A stretch of DNA of 64,000 nt from assembly GCA_000729835.1 (NCBI GenBank), contig JFHB01000059.1:62001-126000 (forward strand), in the 5' to 3' direction. This DNA comes from Atkinsonella hypoxylon (lineage: Eukaryota > Ascomycota > Sordariomycetes > Hypocreales > Clavicipitaceae). Under the pieces are notes generated by a model that saw only the letters and a list, made by a program, of their open reading frames with translations, was not told where the DNA came from and made no database searches. This document shows positions 35,862 through 47,774 of the stretch, one piece after another. Each line of letters opens with the position of its first letter. The first letter of the stretch is position 1. The translations under genes were made by a program, and so were the position numbers.

Positions 35862-37812
35862 GCTGAAACTGTGACCCTCAGCCTCAGGAATGTGAAGCCG
35901 TCTTCTATGATTTGCGGGAGGTGGATCTAGAAAACGCACGCCGTTGAATGCAAACCGTAACGTAACTCTTCTTTGTAGGAATATGCTGGAATGTGGCTCA
36001 AGTCAATCCGGAGTGAATAGATAGAGTGTCGGCGAAGAAAAAAAGCACTGGTAGACCATGGATAGTAAAAGTTGGGTTGTCTGTGGTTCCTACAGAAACA
36101 TGGGTGACCAAAATTGCCGTGGCTGGGGGGTCAAGCATGAGGTTGGGCCACATCAAACGCTTTTCAACAGCGACGCAATGTCATTGAACCACGCACAATA
36201 CTCCAAACATTGACTGAAAAAAATTCTGATGGTGATGCCGATCCTCACCATGGAACCTCAACATCTGAGTCTTTGCTGATCACGCCCCTCACTGTGGAAA
36301 GGCCGTGCTTCGAGTCTTTCGGCGACGCACGGCGTAAACAAGCGACCTGGCTGGCCAGGCAACCACGCTGTATTCCGCATACAGACCCCACTTTAACTAT
36401 CCTCTCTCTCTCTACTGGCCTTTGATCGTCGCGTCGACTTGTACAAAAGTAATTTTCACCCAAGCGATTTCACCGACATAAATGGGCAAGAAAAGCGCTA
36501 TCGGCGATCGAGCAATCTATTACCATGCACAAAGATTTCCTTTCAACAAGCCAGTCGTCATCCGCACTCTCTACATCACTTCCAACACGTCTCTGCAACC
36601 GCAGTCGTCAATCCGTATCAATATTAGTTATGACCTCTAGTTTTCGAGACTTGTTCACAGAAAGTCGGCCGCTCCTAATTTGCCACATCCATGACCACTT
36701 CCAACTACCCAGCGCTCCTCGTCACCTGCGCCATGAGCTAGTTAAGTCAGAGCTTGGCAGCTCAAAGAAATGGGTATTACAGTAATTTGAAATCAAAAAG
36801 GCATATAGCAAGTAGATGGCTTCCCAGTTGTGGCAGAAACAAACACGCACGCAACGGGTCCGTAAAAGAGTGAGAGGGTGCGAACCCCCATTGCCCATAC
36901 AGTCTATATCGCTATGGTTTGGTATTGAGGCATGATTGAAATGCATGTAAGGCCGCGCTTCTCCTTCGTTTCGTCGCCTCTTGCGTCATCGATGGCGGTA
37001 TGCCTGCTGCCGCACGTAAATGCTGGAGAGATTCAACTCTAGAGGGGAGATGTTGATCATGTGAGAAACGGTGGCGACAAGTACATGCGCATGTATGGAC
37101 TAAACTCTGACCCTCAAATCCAGGCCGATGACCCGTTCTATTCTAGAAGACGTCTTGGTCGTGATATTATTAAGGTCCAAGTGGCGGCCGTACACAGTTC
37201 ACTCATGCTGACCACAAATTTCTTCGCTTCGGGTCCCTTTTATATAAGGCGAGGTAATTCTGACGAAAACAGCATCAAGCACGAACTGATATGCACATGT
37301 AAAATTTCTCCACAAACTCCAGCAAAATCATTCATAACTCATCAAGGGGAAAGACACAAGACAGTTTTCCATCTGTCACGAAAACACCCCTGAGTATCAA
37401 GCTTTTCTGTCGTTCCAACAATGACCCAGTCAGAACAGTGAACAGCAGCAGTGGTGTGAGCATAAAGAGTGTGTAAAGATGTGAGCAAATCTGAACACCG
37501 ACTCTGCACTTCACATCATCCCCGGTATAGAATGTTCAACCGTCATTGATGGAAACATGGAAGAATAAGATGATTAAGGACGCTTGCTTCAGGAAGAGAA
37601 AATAAGAGATGTGGTTTAAAAGAGACAAGAAAGGTAAAAGAAAAAAGAGGAGATAAGCGTATGAAGAGAATTCCCGTTTAGCAGCCCCACATCTTCGAAA
37701 ATAAGCATGAAATAAAAATTTTCACAGAGCAAAAAGAATTGGCGATTTATGTTTGAGTCATGAAAATGATGTCGTCAAAGTCGTGAGAGTATCGTGTTCG
37801 AGAAGTCTATTG
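35862..37812. other. Intergenic (about 1.95 kb)
   Basis: No supportable gene; short frames only. It should hold the promoter of the membrane protein gene and the 3' flank of the next minus-strand gene. Confidence 0.55.
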
Positions 37813-39669
37813 TCAAATGAACCCGCCGGGATAGTCATATGGAGCATGGCTCGGTGCGTAGCCTCTGCTCTGAGAATCAGACTGACTAGGTGCACGTGGC
37901 CGGTGAGGCAAAGCCTTACGCTCTATCCGACTGCGAGAATCCTCAAGCTGCGGATAAATCATGCTCGATTTGTCACTACCATGACGAGAGCCCCCGCCTC
38001 CGCGTGTGGTAAAAGTGATTTCTCCGCCGTCATCACATTCAATTTCCGCCCCGGGCACGCGAACACGAGCGCCTCCAGAAACTTTGATCGTTATGTCTTC
38101 ACTGTTGTATGAAGTATGTGTAATGCCCGTTGCATTGCTTCGCTTGTAATCGCTGTCGTCTCGACTACCACTGCTTCGTGTGGAACGGCTGCTAGCCACG
38201 CCACCTCGTTTACCAGCTTTCCGCAATGACTCAGCTGTCAGCGGCATTTGCAAGTTGCCACTAACGGCTTCTTGGTACTTCAACGCGTCATTATACTTCT
38301 TATCATCAAGGCTGACCCCACCGGAAGGCAGGGCACTTGAGCCATACATAGACGATCGTCGTCCCCGGGTTGAGGCCGGCACAACATCGTAGTCGTGGTG
38401 ATCATACACTGTAGAGCTACGTCGTGGTCGAGATACAATAGCTTGGTGTTCATCGAAGGATGTATTGGGTGAAATATCATGAAACAATTCCTCGTTGCCA
38501 AAAAAATCATCGTCGTCATATCCAGGCTGGTCCATCGCAAATCCCACAGATCTTCTCTTTACAGGCGGGGGTCGAGACTGATCCTGGCGAGACGGAGGGC
38601 GTTGCTGCAACGCGAGTGGACGAAAGGGTGTAGATGGCGGAAGCGCAGACTGTGGCCGCGCGGGAATAATATCCGGTGGTGGCATTCTTCTTCGATCATC
38701 ATCTGCCCGTCTTGATCGCGAGGGACGGCGAGTTACTGGACGCCTGGGAGGTGGTTCATCTAGATAGTCTTCGCCATCGTAAAAATCCAGAGCAAGTGGC
38801 GGAGGGAGCGGAGGGGGTGGCTGATAATATCCCATTGCCGAGGCAGGCCTGGTCTCGAAGCGCTGTCTCAAATGGTTTTGTGAATTTGCAGCCATAACAC
38901 CATCGAAAAATCCAGGCGGATGGCCGACGGGAGAAGGCGGTGGAGGCCCTGCAAACCCATTCAGAGATACACCGGGACCTTGCCATATAGGAGGAGGAAA
39001 GGTGCCTGTAGGGAAAGGAGCAGGCCCTTGACGGGGCGGATGCCATGCCATACTGAGAGGAGGAGGCCTAGGAGGTTGTCCGGCATAGTAGCTAGCAGGT
39101 CGGGTTTGAGCTCGTGGACGATTTCCAGATATAGCCGGTTGCTGCGCACTGTAGCTCGCTGGGTTCTCAACATGTCCTCTTTTGTACGATGATTGACTTA
39201 TAACGGGTTGTGTAGCGGATTGCTTCAAGGATGTTGGCCGTTGTCTTCGTAGTGGTCGAGTTTCGTCTCTAGCAGCGGCGGCGGCGGCGGCGGCGGCGGC
39301 GGCCCGTCGATCTTGTTCCTCTTCCCTCAACCTGCGGTCTCGTCGCTGACATGCACGATCTCGGGCTCTCAATTCGGGATCCCCACGTTCCATCTCGGAC
39401 GGGCGTCTTGATATTGGTTTAGTTCTCTTCTCGTCCACAATGGCGTGGGAGTCGGACTCGTCAAAACTAAAGCTGGCAGACGATGGGCTCGAACTGACCA
39501 GTCGTTTTTCGGAGCGCGATTTACTAGTATTGGCCTTGGACGAACTGACGGGTGCCTCAGACGTGGCATACTTCCGGGTGCCGGGCTTGCCATTGATGGA
39601 GCTGCCAGATTCCTCCTCTGCGTCTTCGACATGAGCTACTCTGGAAAAACTTTTGGGGCGCGAAGACAT
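37813..39669 (-). CDS. Low-complexity Pro/Arg/Ser-rich fungal protein, unknown function (618 aa)
   Basis: Single exon. The ATG at 39669 (MSSRPKSFSRVAHVEDAEE) was chosen because the longer frame begins with TTG. The N-terminal third is Ser/charged, with an Arg/Glu-rich stretch ending in eleven consecutive alanines encoded by a GCC/GCG trinucleotide run. The middle is Pro/Gly/Tyr-rich (PPPPLPPPLALDFYDGEDYLDEPPPRR). The C-terminal 150 residues look more conserved, with DDKKYNDALKYQEAVSG, NSEDITIKVSGGARVRVPG and IECDDGGEITFTT, the last suggesting a small beta-rich domain. I do not know the family. Pervasive disorder suggests a scaffold, but nothing in the sequence proves it. Confidence 0.7.
   Translation of the reverse strand: MSSRPKSFSRVAHVEDAEEESGSSINGKPGTRKYATSEAPVSSSKANTSKSRSEKRLVSSSPSSASFSFDESDSHAIVDEKRTKPISRRPSEMERGDPELRARDRACQRRDRRLREEEQDRRAAAAAAAAAAARDETRPLRRQRPTSLKQSATQPVISQSSYKRGHVENPASYSAQQPAISGNRPRAQTRPASYYAGQPPRPPPLSMAWHPPRQGPAPFPTGTFPPPIWQGPGVSLNGFAGPPPPSPVGHPPGFFDGVMAANSQNHLRQRFETRPASAMGYYQPPPPLPPPLALDFYDGEDYLDEPPPRRPVTRRPSRSRRADDDRRRMPPPDIIPARPQSALPPSTPFRPLALQQRPPSRQDQSRPPPVKRRSVGFAMDQPGYDDDDFFGNEELFHDISPNTSFDEHQAIVSRPRRSSTVYDHHDYDVVPASTRGRRSSMYGSSALPSGGVSLDDKKYNDALKYQEAVSGNLQMPLTAESLRKAGKRGGVASSRSTRSSGSRDDSDYKRSNATGITHTSYNSEDITIKVSGGARVRVPGAEIECDDGGEITFTTRGGGGSRHGSDKSSMIYPQLEDSRSRIERKALPHRPRAPSQSDSQSRGYAPSHAPYDYPGGFI
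39285..39303. repeat. (CGG)n coding trinucleotide repeat
   Basis: GGC/CGG repeat that encodes the poly-alanine run on the minus strand of the 618-residue protein gene. Confidence 0.8.
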
Positions 39670-41105
39670 AGTGGTGAGCTTTGCAGATGAGTTAAACACC
39701 GCGAGACGCTTGTCCAAGCGGACTTTGACAACGTCAACTCAGCGCTCCAGCTCGCGCGAGGGATAGATGGTGCCGCGCAGGGCAGGAGAGGGTTGCGGAT
39801 GGTTTTCTGCCCACTTCAGTAGTCGACTTTTTGGCGTGGTTGTCGGTTTCGGTGGGACTTGGCTATGCTTGCGGGCTCTAAACACTTTAAGGTCCAGCTG
39901 CCCTCTTAACGGGCGCGAGGGAGATCCCGCTTGTGGGGGGAAGGGATGGGTACGCAATAAAAAAACAAATCAAAGTTGGTCAGAGTTCGAAAGGCGTCAC
40001 TGATTAGCTGCTGAGGCTTGAGCATGCCCCAGGCCCGGGCATAGAAGGGTCCGCAAGGACCCAGATGGTTGAGGTGACGACGAAGTTGGAACGGGCGGCG
40101 GATACCTCTGGCATCCAGTGCCCGATGATATCAATCTGTAGAGACAAAGAATTTTGTTTGTTTTGTCGGCGTCGTGCTGGCGGGTAATTGGCACCTGAGA
40201 GCAGAGGTCTCAAGGAAGGGGCGGAGAGAACTTGAAAAGTTGAAGGGAGAAGATTGATGAATTTTTTTTTTTTTTTCCCTTGGGATGGGGGGGGGTGTGT
40301 TGACTGGTGAGTGAGGACTGTCCACTGTCAGCATGGCCATGGAGAATTCGTATTTCTATGGCAAGGCTCAGCCAGGAGGAGGGTTTTTTATTATTAGGTG
40401 TTGGCACATGCTGTCCTGCTTCTGCTGCGAGCCAGCCAATCCTATGTTCCCCGGGCTCGCCCCTAGACCAGCGTAACGCAGCGGAGACAAAGTATCAGCA
40501 GCCTGGCCGGTGACGGGACAACGTCGGATGGGCAAACTCTTGCCAGCACTTCGACGAGGTCCGTGAAAAGGAAGGGTGGAAGACGCAGCGCATAATGGAA
40601 TGGGTGTGTGCTTAATATGCCCTGCAACAACGGTATTTCATCCTCCCTTCTCCACTCCAGACGATGTGGAGGTCAAATCAGAACCAGAATAGAGGGCGTG
40701 CATGCCAGCTCAGTATAGAAGCTCATCGCTGCGCACCTAAGTTTATATTGTACATCACAGAGGGTCCATCTTTCCCGTTGCCTTTTTGCTCGCGTCAATT
40801 GCAGTGGGGGGTTGACGCAGACGGTTCGACAACATGCTGTCAATGTGTCATGAAACAACTTCTTCCGCTTCTTCGACTCGTTGTAGGGCCATGTCTAGTG
40901 TCTGCCTGGACCGAAAAGTCCGGCCAACCAGAGTTTTTTCGACTCGGACCCGGCCTGAAGACAGGTATTGAAAGGGAGGAAGGAGCATGGCACCCTTGTG
41001 CCTATAGACTGTTAGGTCCGATACGTTGAATAAACGTAAATACCACATTAGATCGTCAGGTTGAAGGGGGTGCGCTAGACGACCAGAACGCAGAGACTTG
41101 CTGGG

Positions 41106-41142
41106 GTGGCTGCAGTGGCTGCAGTGGCTGCAGTGGCTGCCA
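41106..41142. repeat. 9-bp tandem repeat (GGCTGCAGT)n
   Basis: Four near-perfect units of TGGCTGCAG in tandem. Confidence 0.85.
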
Positions 41143-43389
41143 ACGCAGCAAAAGCAGCAAAAGATGTCATGTCGGGCCTGTACGGAGTCCAAACTGAATG
41201 AATGGAAGACAGTCGAATGGGGAAGTGACCCAACGATTGCTGAGACGTGCATTGTCGGGATGTTGTCATGATGGATTTGGCAGCCTGGACCGCGAGCAGG
41301 GATGTTGCGAGTTTTGAAAACTGCCATCATGACTTTGACAAGCCAATGCAAAGCCTTTGCTTCCAGGCAAACAGTCGCCTTGTCTTATCAAAGTGCGGGT
41401 TCGGATAATGTTGACTCATCACGGATACGCAATCTCAAGAGAGATCCGTACATGAGGTAGAACTGAGCACTTGAAGCTATCATTGATGGCTTGTCTTGGC
41501 TCAGGTCGTTGATGCCACGCAATAAAACATTGACCTCTTGCATTGGAATTTCCCAACCGCTCCTTCTGCGTCGATGGAAAGTGCGATCCATTCTTCGCAT
41601 GACACGGCATCAGGAAGCTAACAGTACATAACAGTACAGGTGAGCCAGCTGGTGGCCAGAGACCCAGTGGTGCGGGTAGGTACGCAGGCTGACCGTGCCT
41701 GCCTTGTCTGCCTGCCTGCCTAGGACTTCTTCCAACGACAACCCTCTGGTATTAAGGAGAACTTCATGCTTAAGTTACCAGACGAATAATAACGGAGGCT
41801 GCCGTTCTCTTGCTGTTGCTGTCTGGGTGCTGTCTGGTTGCTGTTGATCCCGGGGATGTCCAGTCGTTCATTTGACTCACTCGTTGAGTACATGCCTACC
41901 TAAGGTACCCGAATACAGCCCAACTGTGGATCAAGTCGATGCAAATATCTTACAATCGGTTGGTATGTCATCCATGCCCCCGTCCATTCAGTTCCTCGAG
42001 TCGAGTGGGGCGACCGCTCGTTGCATGGATTCCCTCACACTGTCGGTTCGGCTTCGCGATGGTGACAAACTACAGACGCTGTCTCGCGGCAAGTCTTGCG
42101 CCACCCCGTTGAGGCCAGTCCCGCAATAATTACTGTGGTGCGCTTTCAATCTCTCAGGGATATCCCAGCAGGCTCAAGAGTCAGAGGTGAAGCATGGTCC
42201 ATTTGTCCACTGCCGTTCGCTGGTTCTGTTCTGTCTGGTCCCTTTGTCGGAAATTTGTTGGCGACAAACTGCTTCTGCCCAACCAGCTGTTGCAGCCCAG
42301 GTGGCGGGTCGGGTATCAACTTTCACCACGATCCTCCCGCATTTGGCCTTTGCTAATTATTACTTCTCGCCTTGCCGAAAACATGGGATATCAATATTCG
42401 TGTTTCCTTTGCAGCTTAGTCCCGGCTCCTGAAGAAACGCACTCTCCCACTAGCGGCCATCTTTGCCATTCAAGCTTTGATTGGGGACGGTCGGCCATAG
42501 TGCAGCCAAAATGCCAGCCCAACGCCTGCGATCGCCATGATCACCTCAAGACCAATCACAGGTGGCTCGTTATGCAAGCCTCGATTTCACATCCCTTTCC
42601 CATAGGACCAATGTTAGTCCCCGCTCTTATCCCAGTCATACTGCCCTCTCTTCTCACGTTGAAGGGAGTGCGAAACCATCTCATGCTCTCGCGACCTGTA
42701 GGACACATTCGATATGCCGATCGCGTCGCTTAATGTTGACGTATTGCATTTAAAACTAATCAGCCAGCTACCGCTCAACAATGTGCGTCTCCAATGCTTG
42801 TCAGACTTTGCAAATGCTCGCTTTTACACATCAGGATCGGATATAGCCGCCTCTGTAACCTCAATCAGTTTTACGGGGCAGCATAAAAGTAGTCATAATG
42901 GCGCCAAAATCTGTCCAGTCGCCTCCTGCTCATAGTGTAGGCTCAAATATTACAAGAGCAAAGTATATATGGATATAAGTATGAATTATTGAGCTTACTC
43001 TTTTAGGTCTGCACCATGTAATGTTCTGTGGCTTTTCGGGTGTACCAGGCCTGGGTTGCGTCCTTTCCGACAGTTGTGATCCTTGAGTAATGAACAGGCC
43101 ATCCGATGACAATGGCAATGCATCTATCGACGACTTGCTGAGAACGGTGTGTTCAAGTTTTTGTTGTCGAAGGGTTTGTGGTTCGACCTGTTCTTGTGTC
43201 GTGCCTCGGCCAACAACAGCATGTCCTGGATACAGCAGCTCTTGAAGTTGGATTATAAGCATACCATCTTGCCGAACTCAATATCTGTCGAGCAACCACA
43301 AGCACGAGAAAGAGGAAGGGGCTTCAGCAGGTTGTTTCAGCCACTCTCCGCCATTGTCAACCCTCCTATTACCTCCAGTGAAACAGGCA

Positions 43390-43423
43390 AAAAAAAAAGA
43401 AAGAAAGAAAGAAAGAAAGAAAA
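43390..43423. repeat. (GAAA)n microsatellite
   Basis: About six GAAA units after an A8 stretch. They create the lysine-rich insert of an otherwise unsupported frame. Confidence 0.85.
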
Positions 43424-45063
43424 ACCGGTTACTGCATGCATGAACAATACGCATCTACAGGTTGTCTCGAGCTTCTGCAGCAGACGTGCTAAAGAATACA
43501 ATCGAGCGGAAGCCAACCTGACAGCATCGAGCTTTACCCAGAGCACCACTCATGAAATAAAAGCATTCACAAAACTTTCGCTTTCCTGGGCGCGAAGCGG
43601 GCTGAGAGCATGTGGTTACGTTTCGCACCCACGTACACATGCGCACGCACTCAGGTACAACGTCTCGTGCTAATTTGCAAAACTGTGCTTTCAATGTATG
43701 ATGGTCAAAACCGGTAAATGTGGAAACATTGATTGGACGGAGGTGGCCTCCCTTGCAGCTTGCTGGTAAATCTGCCAGCTTCCGTCGGGAGAAACAGCCT
43801 GACCAAGCTTTGCATCAGGTTCAGCCAAGGATGTGACTTGGTGGTCTTGTGATGTTGACGACTAGGTTCTGTTTATACATGATTTGATCTTCATGAACGC
43901 TTTCTTCACGGCCGAGATTCGTACCGCGACTCGCCCGCAACTTTGCTGCTGTGTGGAAGGGTACGCATAATGAATGGTGTGTCGTGGACGAATCAGCCAG
44001 ACTGTGACTACATCAAACAAGGTCAACAACATCTGGAACTGCATGTCCAGCTAATGCTAACTATTCACAAGCCGGTCACGTCTAGGGATGCCAAATGACC
44101 TGCCTGTCAGCCAAGGAAGTTCAAGGGAGTTAAGGCGGACGGACTAGCTCTGCTTCTCTGTGCTTTTCTCGGCCATCTAACGATATCCCTGAACAAAGGA
44201 CTATGAATGTTTATCTCCAACATGCCTCCATTCAACACGCCATTGCTGCCCGAAGAATAAGTCACTCAACGCATCATAGCACGCCGCGCCATGAGGAACA
44301 CAAGCGGTTCTAACATGACACAGCCTACATCATGAGCATTGACAAAACTGTTTGATTCATAACACAGCCACGGTCCGGGTGGAAGAGTCATCTTCATCAC
44401 GTAAAAGCAAGCTATACACCAAGGGAACTGGATCATGCAGATGATCTCCCCTCCGCAAACCGCCGCAAAAAGTATGTCGATTCTCCGCACACCGCTTGTC
44501 TGTCCAAGTAGCAGCAACATGTACCGAGAGGAGCAGTCAGTCTGCACCTCTCAGTTGAGCATGCATGTATTCGGCTCGGTGGCGTCTGGTGGCAACATGT
44601 GCATGATCGCGAACTCGGCAGAACTTGGCAAACGGGTGGCTGCCACGGGGAGTAGCACGCAGTTCGATCGGTTATTGGTCCTTCATGACGGTTGTTTTAT
44701 GCGCGGTTGTATGTAGTTCAAAACACGCGTTCGCCGGAGCCGAAGCCTCAGATTTCTAAGGACTCTGACTAAGCTGATGCATCATGGCTCGGTCGTCGTT
44801 GTCTTTCTCTGCCATAACATCTCATGCTAACCGGATCTCTCCTTCATTTTTCATTGTCTGTTTTGTTTCATGCTGGTCTGTGGCTGGAGGTGGCCTCGCC
44901 ACGCAGAGCATGGTGCATGCCATTGAGAAAGCTGCCACTAGCAGAGAGATGCCTTATTCCATTCTTATCAAACCATGCTGGTAGACAGAGCAAGTGGAAG
45001 ACTAACTCCCCTCCTAAAAAGCCAAAAACTTTCCTTCAAATGAAAAGGGAAACATCCCGTGCT

Positions 45064-46233
45064 CTAAATGCAGATTTGCAAATCGCTCACCACAGGCCGA
45101 TGATCCGAGAAGCGAATCTGATCGTCAAAGCTGTTGGCCAGCACGCCGAAAGTCTTCACCTCTGCAGTCCTCGGCTCTTGAACAAACAGGAAATCTATCC
45201 GCTGTGGGTATTGATTCGGCTCTCCAAAGCTAGTATACGTCAAATGATTGCCATAGTGTTCCTTCTCAGGCAACAAGCCTGATATATCGGACATGCCTGA
45301 GCCGGGTGCCGTCATCATCTTGTACGCCTCATCATCAGGTGGGCTGTTGAAGTCGCCGCCGATTAGGACAACCGTAGGCGCAGCGTCACCTTTTCCACAG
45401 CTCCATTCCGCAGCAAATTGTATGAGAAGCTTGGCGCTGTTCTTGCGAGCCTCCACGCCAATATGATCGAAGTGCGTGCTCATGACTACGACTCTGGTCC
45501 CTGTCGCTCTGTGAGAGAATAGCCCAATGGTCACGACCCGGTTCAGCGCGGCGTCCCAACCACGAGATGGCTTTTCAGGCGTCTCGCTAAGCCATCTCGT
45601 CTCGCTGTGTTTGCAGTCCCAGGTGTCGGAGCGGTAGAATATAGGTGAGTACTCCCCGTCAGTCTCGCCCTTGCCTCGACCGCGGCCCAGGTGCGCCCAC
45701 GGCCTGCCGAGCTCAGCTTGGATATCGTTCAATTGCGCATGGAGGCTCTCCTGTAGGCAGATGAAGGGGCTCTCGTGACCAGCGGACATGAAGCGCAGTT
45801 GAGCACAGATTTTTGGACACCGCACCTCCCACGGCTGTTCTCCGAGCACGCGCTCTTGGTTGGTGGCAGCATAACGAATATTGAAGGTCACTAGCCGCAG
45901 GGGCATGGTCTTGTGCTGTGTCCTAATGTCCATTCTGAGAGCAGTCTCTGCTGGAATTGCCTGTTGCTGCTGACGGCGGTGCAGTTCAGGTTGTAAGTTG
46001 GGAGACTGGCCCATTTGCGACTTGGGCTGTGCCCCAGGCGGGGAGGGGTTGCTATCTACCTCAACAAGTGGGTGATGCGGATGCGGATGCGGTTGCTTGG
46101 AGAAAGGGTGACTCCTTGACCAGTACAGCTGGATGCAAAAGAGAAGACTTATTGCGAGGCCAACTCGCAAGTGATTTGATGACCTGAGCTCACGTCTTCG
46201 TGTAGCCAGGCCATGACTGAATGCAATCCTCAT
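45064..46233 (-). CDS. Membrane-anchored endonuclease/exonuclease/phosphatase-family enzyme (389 aa)
   Basis: Single exon. The ATG at 46233 (MRIAFSHGLATRRRELRSS) was used because the longer frame starts at GTG. A basic N terminus followed by a hydrophobic stretch at residues 22-38 (LRVGLAISLLFCIQLYW) suggests a type II membrane anchor or an uncleaved signal, then a Pro/Gln-rich stalk. The catalytic EEP core shows all expected motifs in order: LVTFNIRY (Asn), CLQES (catalytic Glu), VVMSTHFDHIG, GGDFNSPPDD (Asp/Asn pair), RIDFLFV and the C-terminal SDHRPVVSDL (Asp-His). The family covers metal-dependent phosphodiesterases including DNase I-like nucleases and inositol/sphingolipid phosphatases. 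Substrate is undetermined. The lumenal or extracellular placement of the core is inferred from the anchor. Confidence 0.88.
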   Translation of the reverse strand: MRIAFSHGLATRRRELRSSNHLRVGLAISLLFCIQLYWSRSHPFSKQPHPHPHHPLVEVDSNPSPPGAQPKSQMGQSPNLQPELHRRQQQQAIPAETALRMDIRTQHKTMPLRLVTFNIRYAATNQERVLGEQPWEVRCPKICAQLRFMSAGHESPFICLQESLHAQLNDIQAELGRPWAHLGRGRGKGETDGEYSPIFYRSDTWDCKHSETRWLSETPEKPSRGWDAALNRVVTIGLFSHRATGTRVVVMSTHFDHIGVEARKNSAKLLIQFAAEWSCGKGDAAPTVVLIGGDFNSPPDDEAYKMMTAPGSGMSDISGLLPEKEHYGNHLTYTSFGEPNQYPQRIDFLFVQEPRTAEVKTFGVLANSFDDQIRFSDHRPVVSDLQICI

Positions 46234-46363
46234 GGACGGAGAAAGTGACACACCGCGGTCGTGACTAGGTACCTAATTAAATCAATACGACCTGCGCATC
46301 GTAGTGTGGGACAGAGTGCAGGGTAACTTGGGGTTTTGAAGGTACTCGTGCCACGCCCCACTT

Positions 46364-47774
46364 TTGAGGCCCTCGGATTACCTCGCACCACCAAAGGTGG
46401 ATGATATATACACGTCACTTGCGAGCGCAGATGAAGCAGCTTTTACTCCAACCATCAGACAGGACGACGTTGACATCGATTCTGTTATACTTAATTATGT
46501 GCCGCCCCGCCAGTCACCACAGTTCAAGGGCCTCGAATACGAGTCGTCTTAATTGGAGAAGATGGAACCGAATGTCCTTTTGATGTCTCTTTTCCTTCAT
46601 CCCTCCGTGACCCCTGATATAACCGACGAACAGCCAAGGCTGGTATTACCGGGTGAAGATGTACCCTTATGGCACCGCCACCAACTTTGAGAATGCCATA
46701 GCCTTTGCTGAGAAATGAGGCCTTTTGTCCTCCATTCGCCGCTGCGGAAAAGAGCGACATGGCCTTGAATCTCCCAGTGAAGTTCTCGAAGCACTAGCCC
46801 CCGAGGGAACCACTCTGAACGAAGCATTCTTGCCAACTTTAAGAAGATTGAAGCTTCATGAACAGCTCCCAAAGCTGCCAATCATTCTTGAATACTGCAC
46901 CACCTCTCCCGCTATCGGAGCGGTTCAAGCGTGCGCCCTCAAACTGTTGGCGCCACAATCACAGCTGATTATTTGTCGATGCTTGTTATGACTTCTTTGC
47001 ATTTTGCAAGCCGATCCCGAAAAAAGCCGACTGGTGGGGATGCGCCTCTTATCTCAATAGAAGTCGTTAATAGCGGCAATGCAAACTTCTTCGTTGAGGG
47101 TAACAGCGCACCCCATTGAATGCTGTCAAAGACGCCATTGCGGCGATATTTCTAAAGCTCATGCCACCCTAGAAAAGCTAGAACGCCTCTTTGCCTATAA
47201 AGTTGCAAGGTCTACAAACTCCTAGAGACTTCTTATAAAAAGATTGTTCTAGAGTAGAAGGGTAGAAAGATTAAGGCAAGTGTAAAGAGTGCGAACGGCA
47301 AGGCTGAGACGGGCATCTCGCGTGCTAGCACTGAATTTTTTTCTCTAAGCTGGGCGACTATTGACTAATCTACAAATTCACCAGAGTTTCCAGGAAGCAG
47401 AGCTATCTTTGATCATAGATTGCTGGCTGCCCAGCCAGGAGACGGGAAAACGGTCTTCTGGGACCACTTGGAGTTTCTCCACGCTCATCACATCACCTTG
47501 ATCAACCTGTCCTCCCACATCAACGGGATTCCAGCTCGTCCCAGACCATGCAGAAACGTCAAGTGTTTTAGTGCGATTTTCGAAGTCTTGGCGTATTCCA
47601 CGCAAAAGGGACGCGAAAATAGATGAAGAAAAAGCTGAGCCTCAACACCGCGTGCGACCTACTTTCGTTAGTCCCCGGTCATCACAGCTCTACGACACCC
47701 AACGCAAGGCAAGGCTACGGGTGCCCCATCCACAGTGCGACATTCAGTCTTTGCTCAAGATGATGATTAGTTAA
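46364..47774 (+). pseudogene. Decayed coding remnants of unknown origin
   Basis: Several coding-like fragments follow one another in different plus-strand frames, broken by stops and shifts. One covers 46367-46552 (DDIYTSLASADEAAFTPTI..). An overlapping continuation reads VVLIGEDGTECPFDVSFP and then DITDEQPRLVLPGEDVPLW after a frame change. Others are LPKLPIILEYCTTSPAIG at about 46857-46910 and LLAAQPGDGKTVFWDHLEF at 47420-47476. None has good splice sites that would rescue a full protein. I do not recognise the parent family. Chance open frames remain possible. Confidence 0.3.

Larger units (their letters stand above)
39670..45063. other. Gene-poor interval (5.4 kb)
   Basis: No supportable gene. 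Frames of 60-180 codons overlap in different frames and lack splice continuity. Visible repeats are a T tract near 40262-40276, four CTGCAGTGG-like units near 41106-41142, and an AAAG microsatellite at about 43390-43423. Confidence 0.5.

Noticed and set aside
43149..43673. 174-codon frame with a Lys-rich centre
   Set aside because: The Lys-rich part is the translation of a GAAA microsatellite; the remainder has no coding signal.
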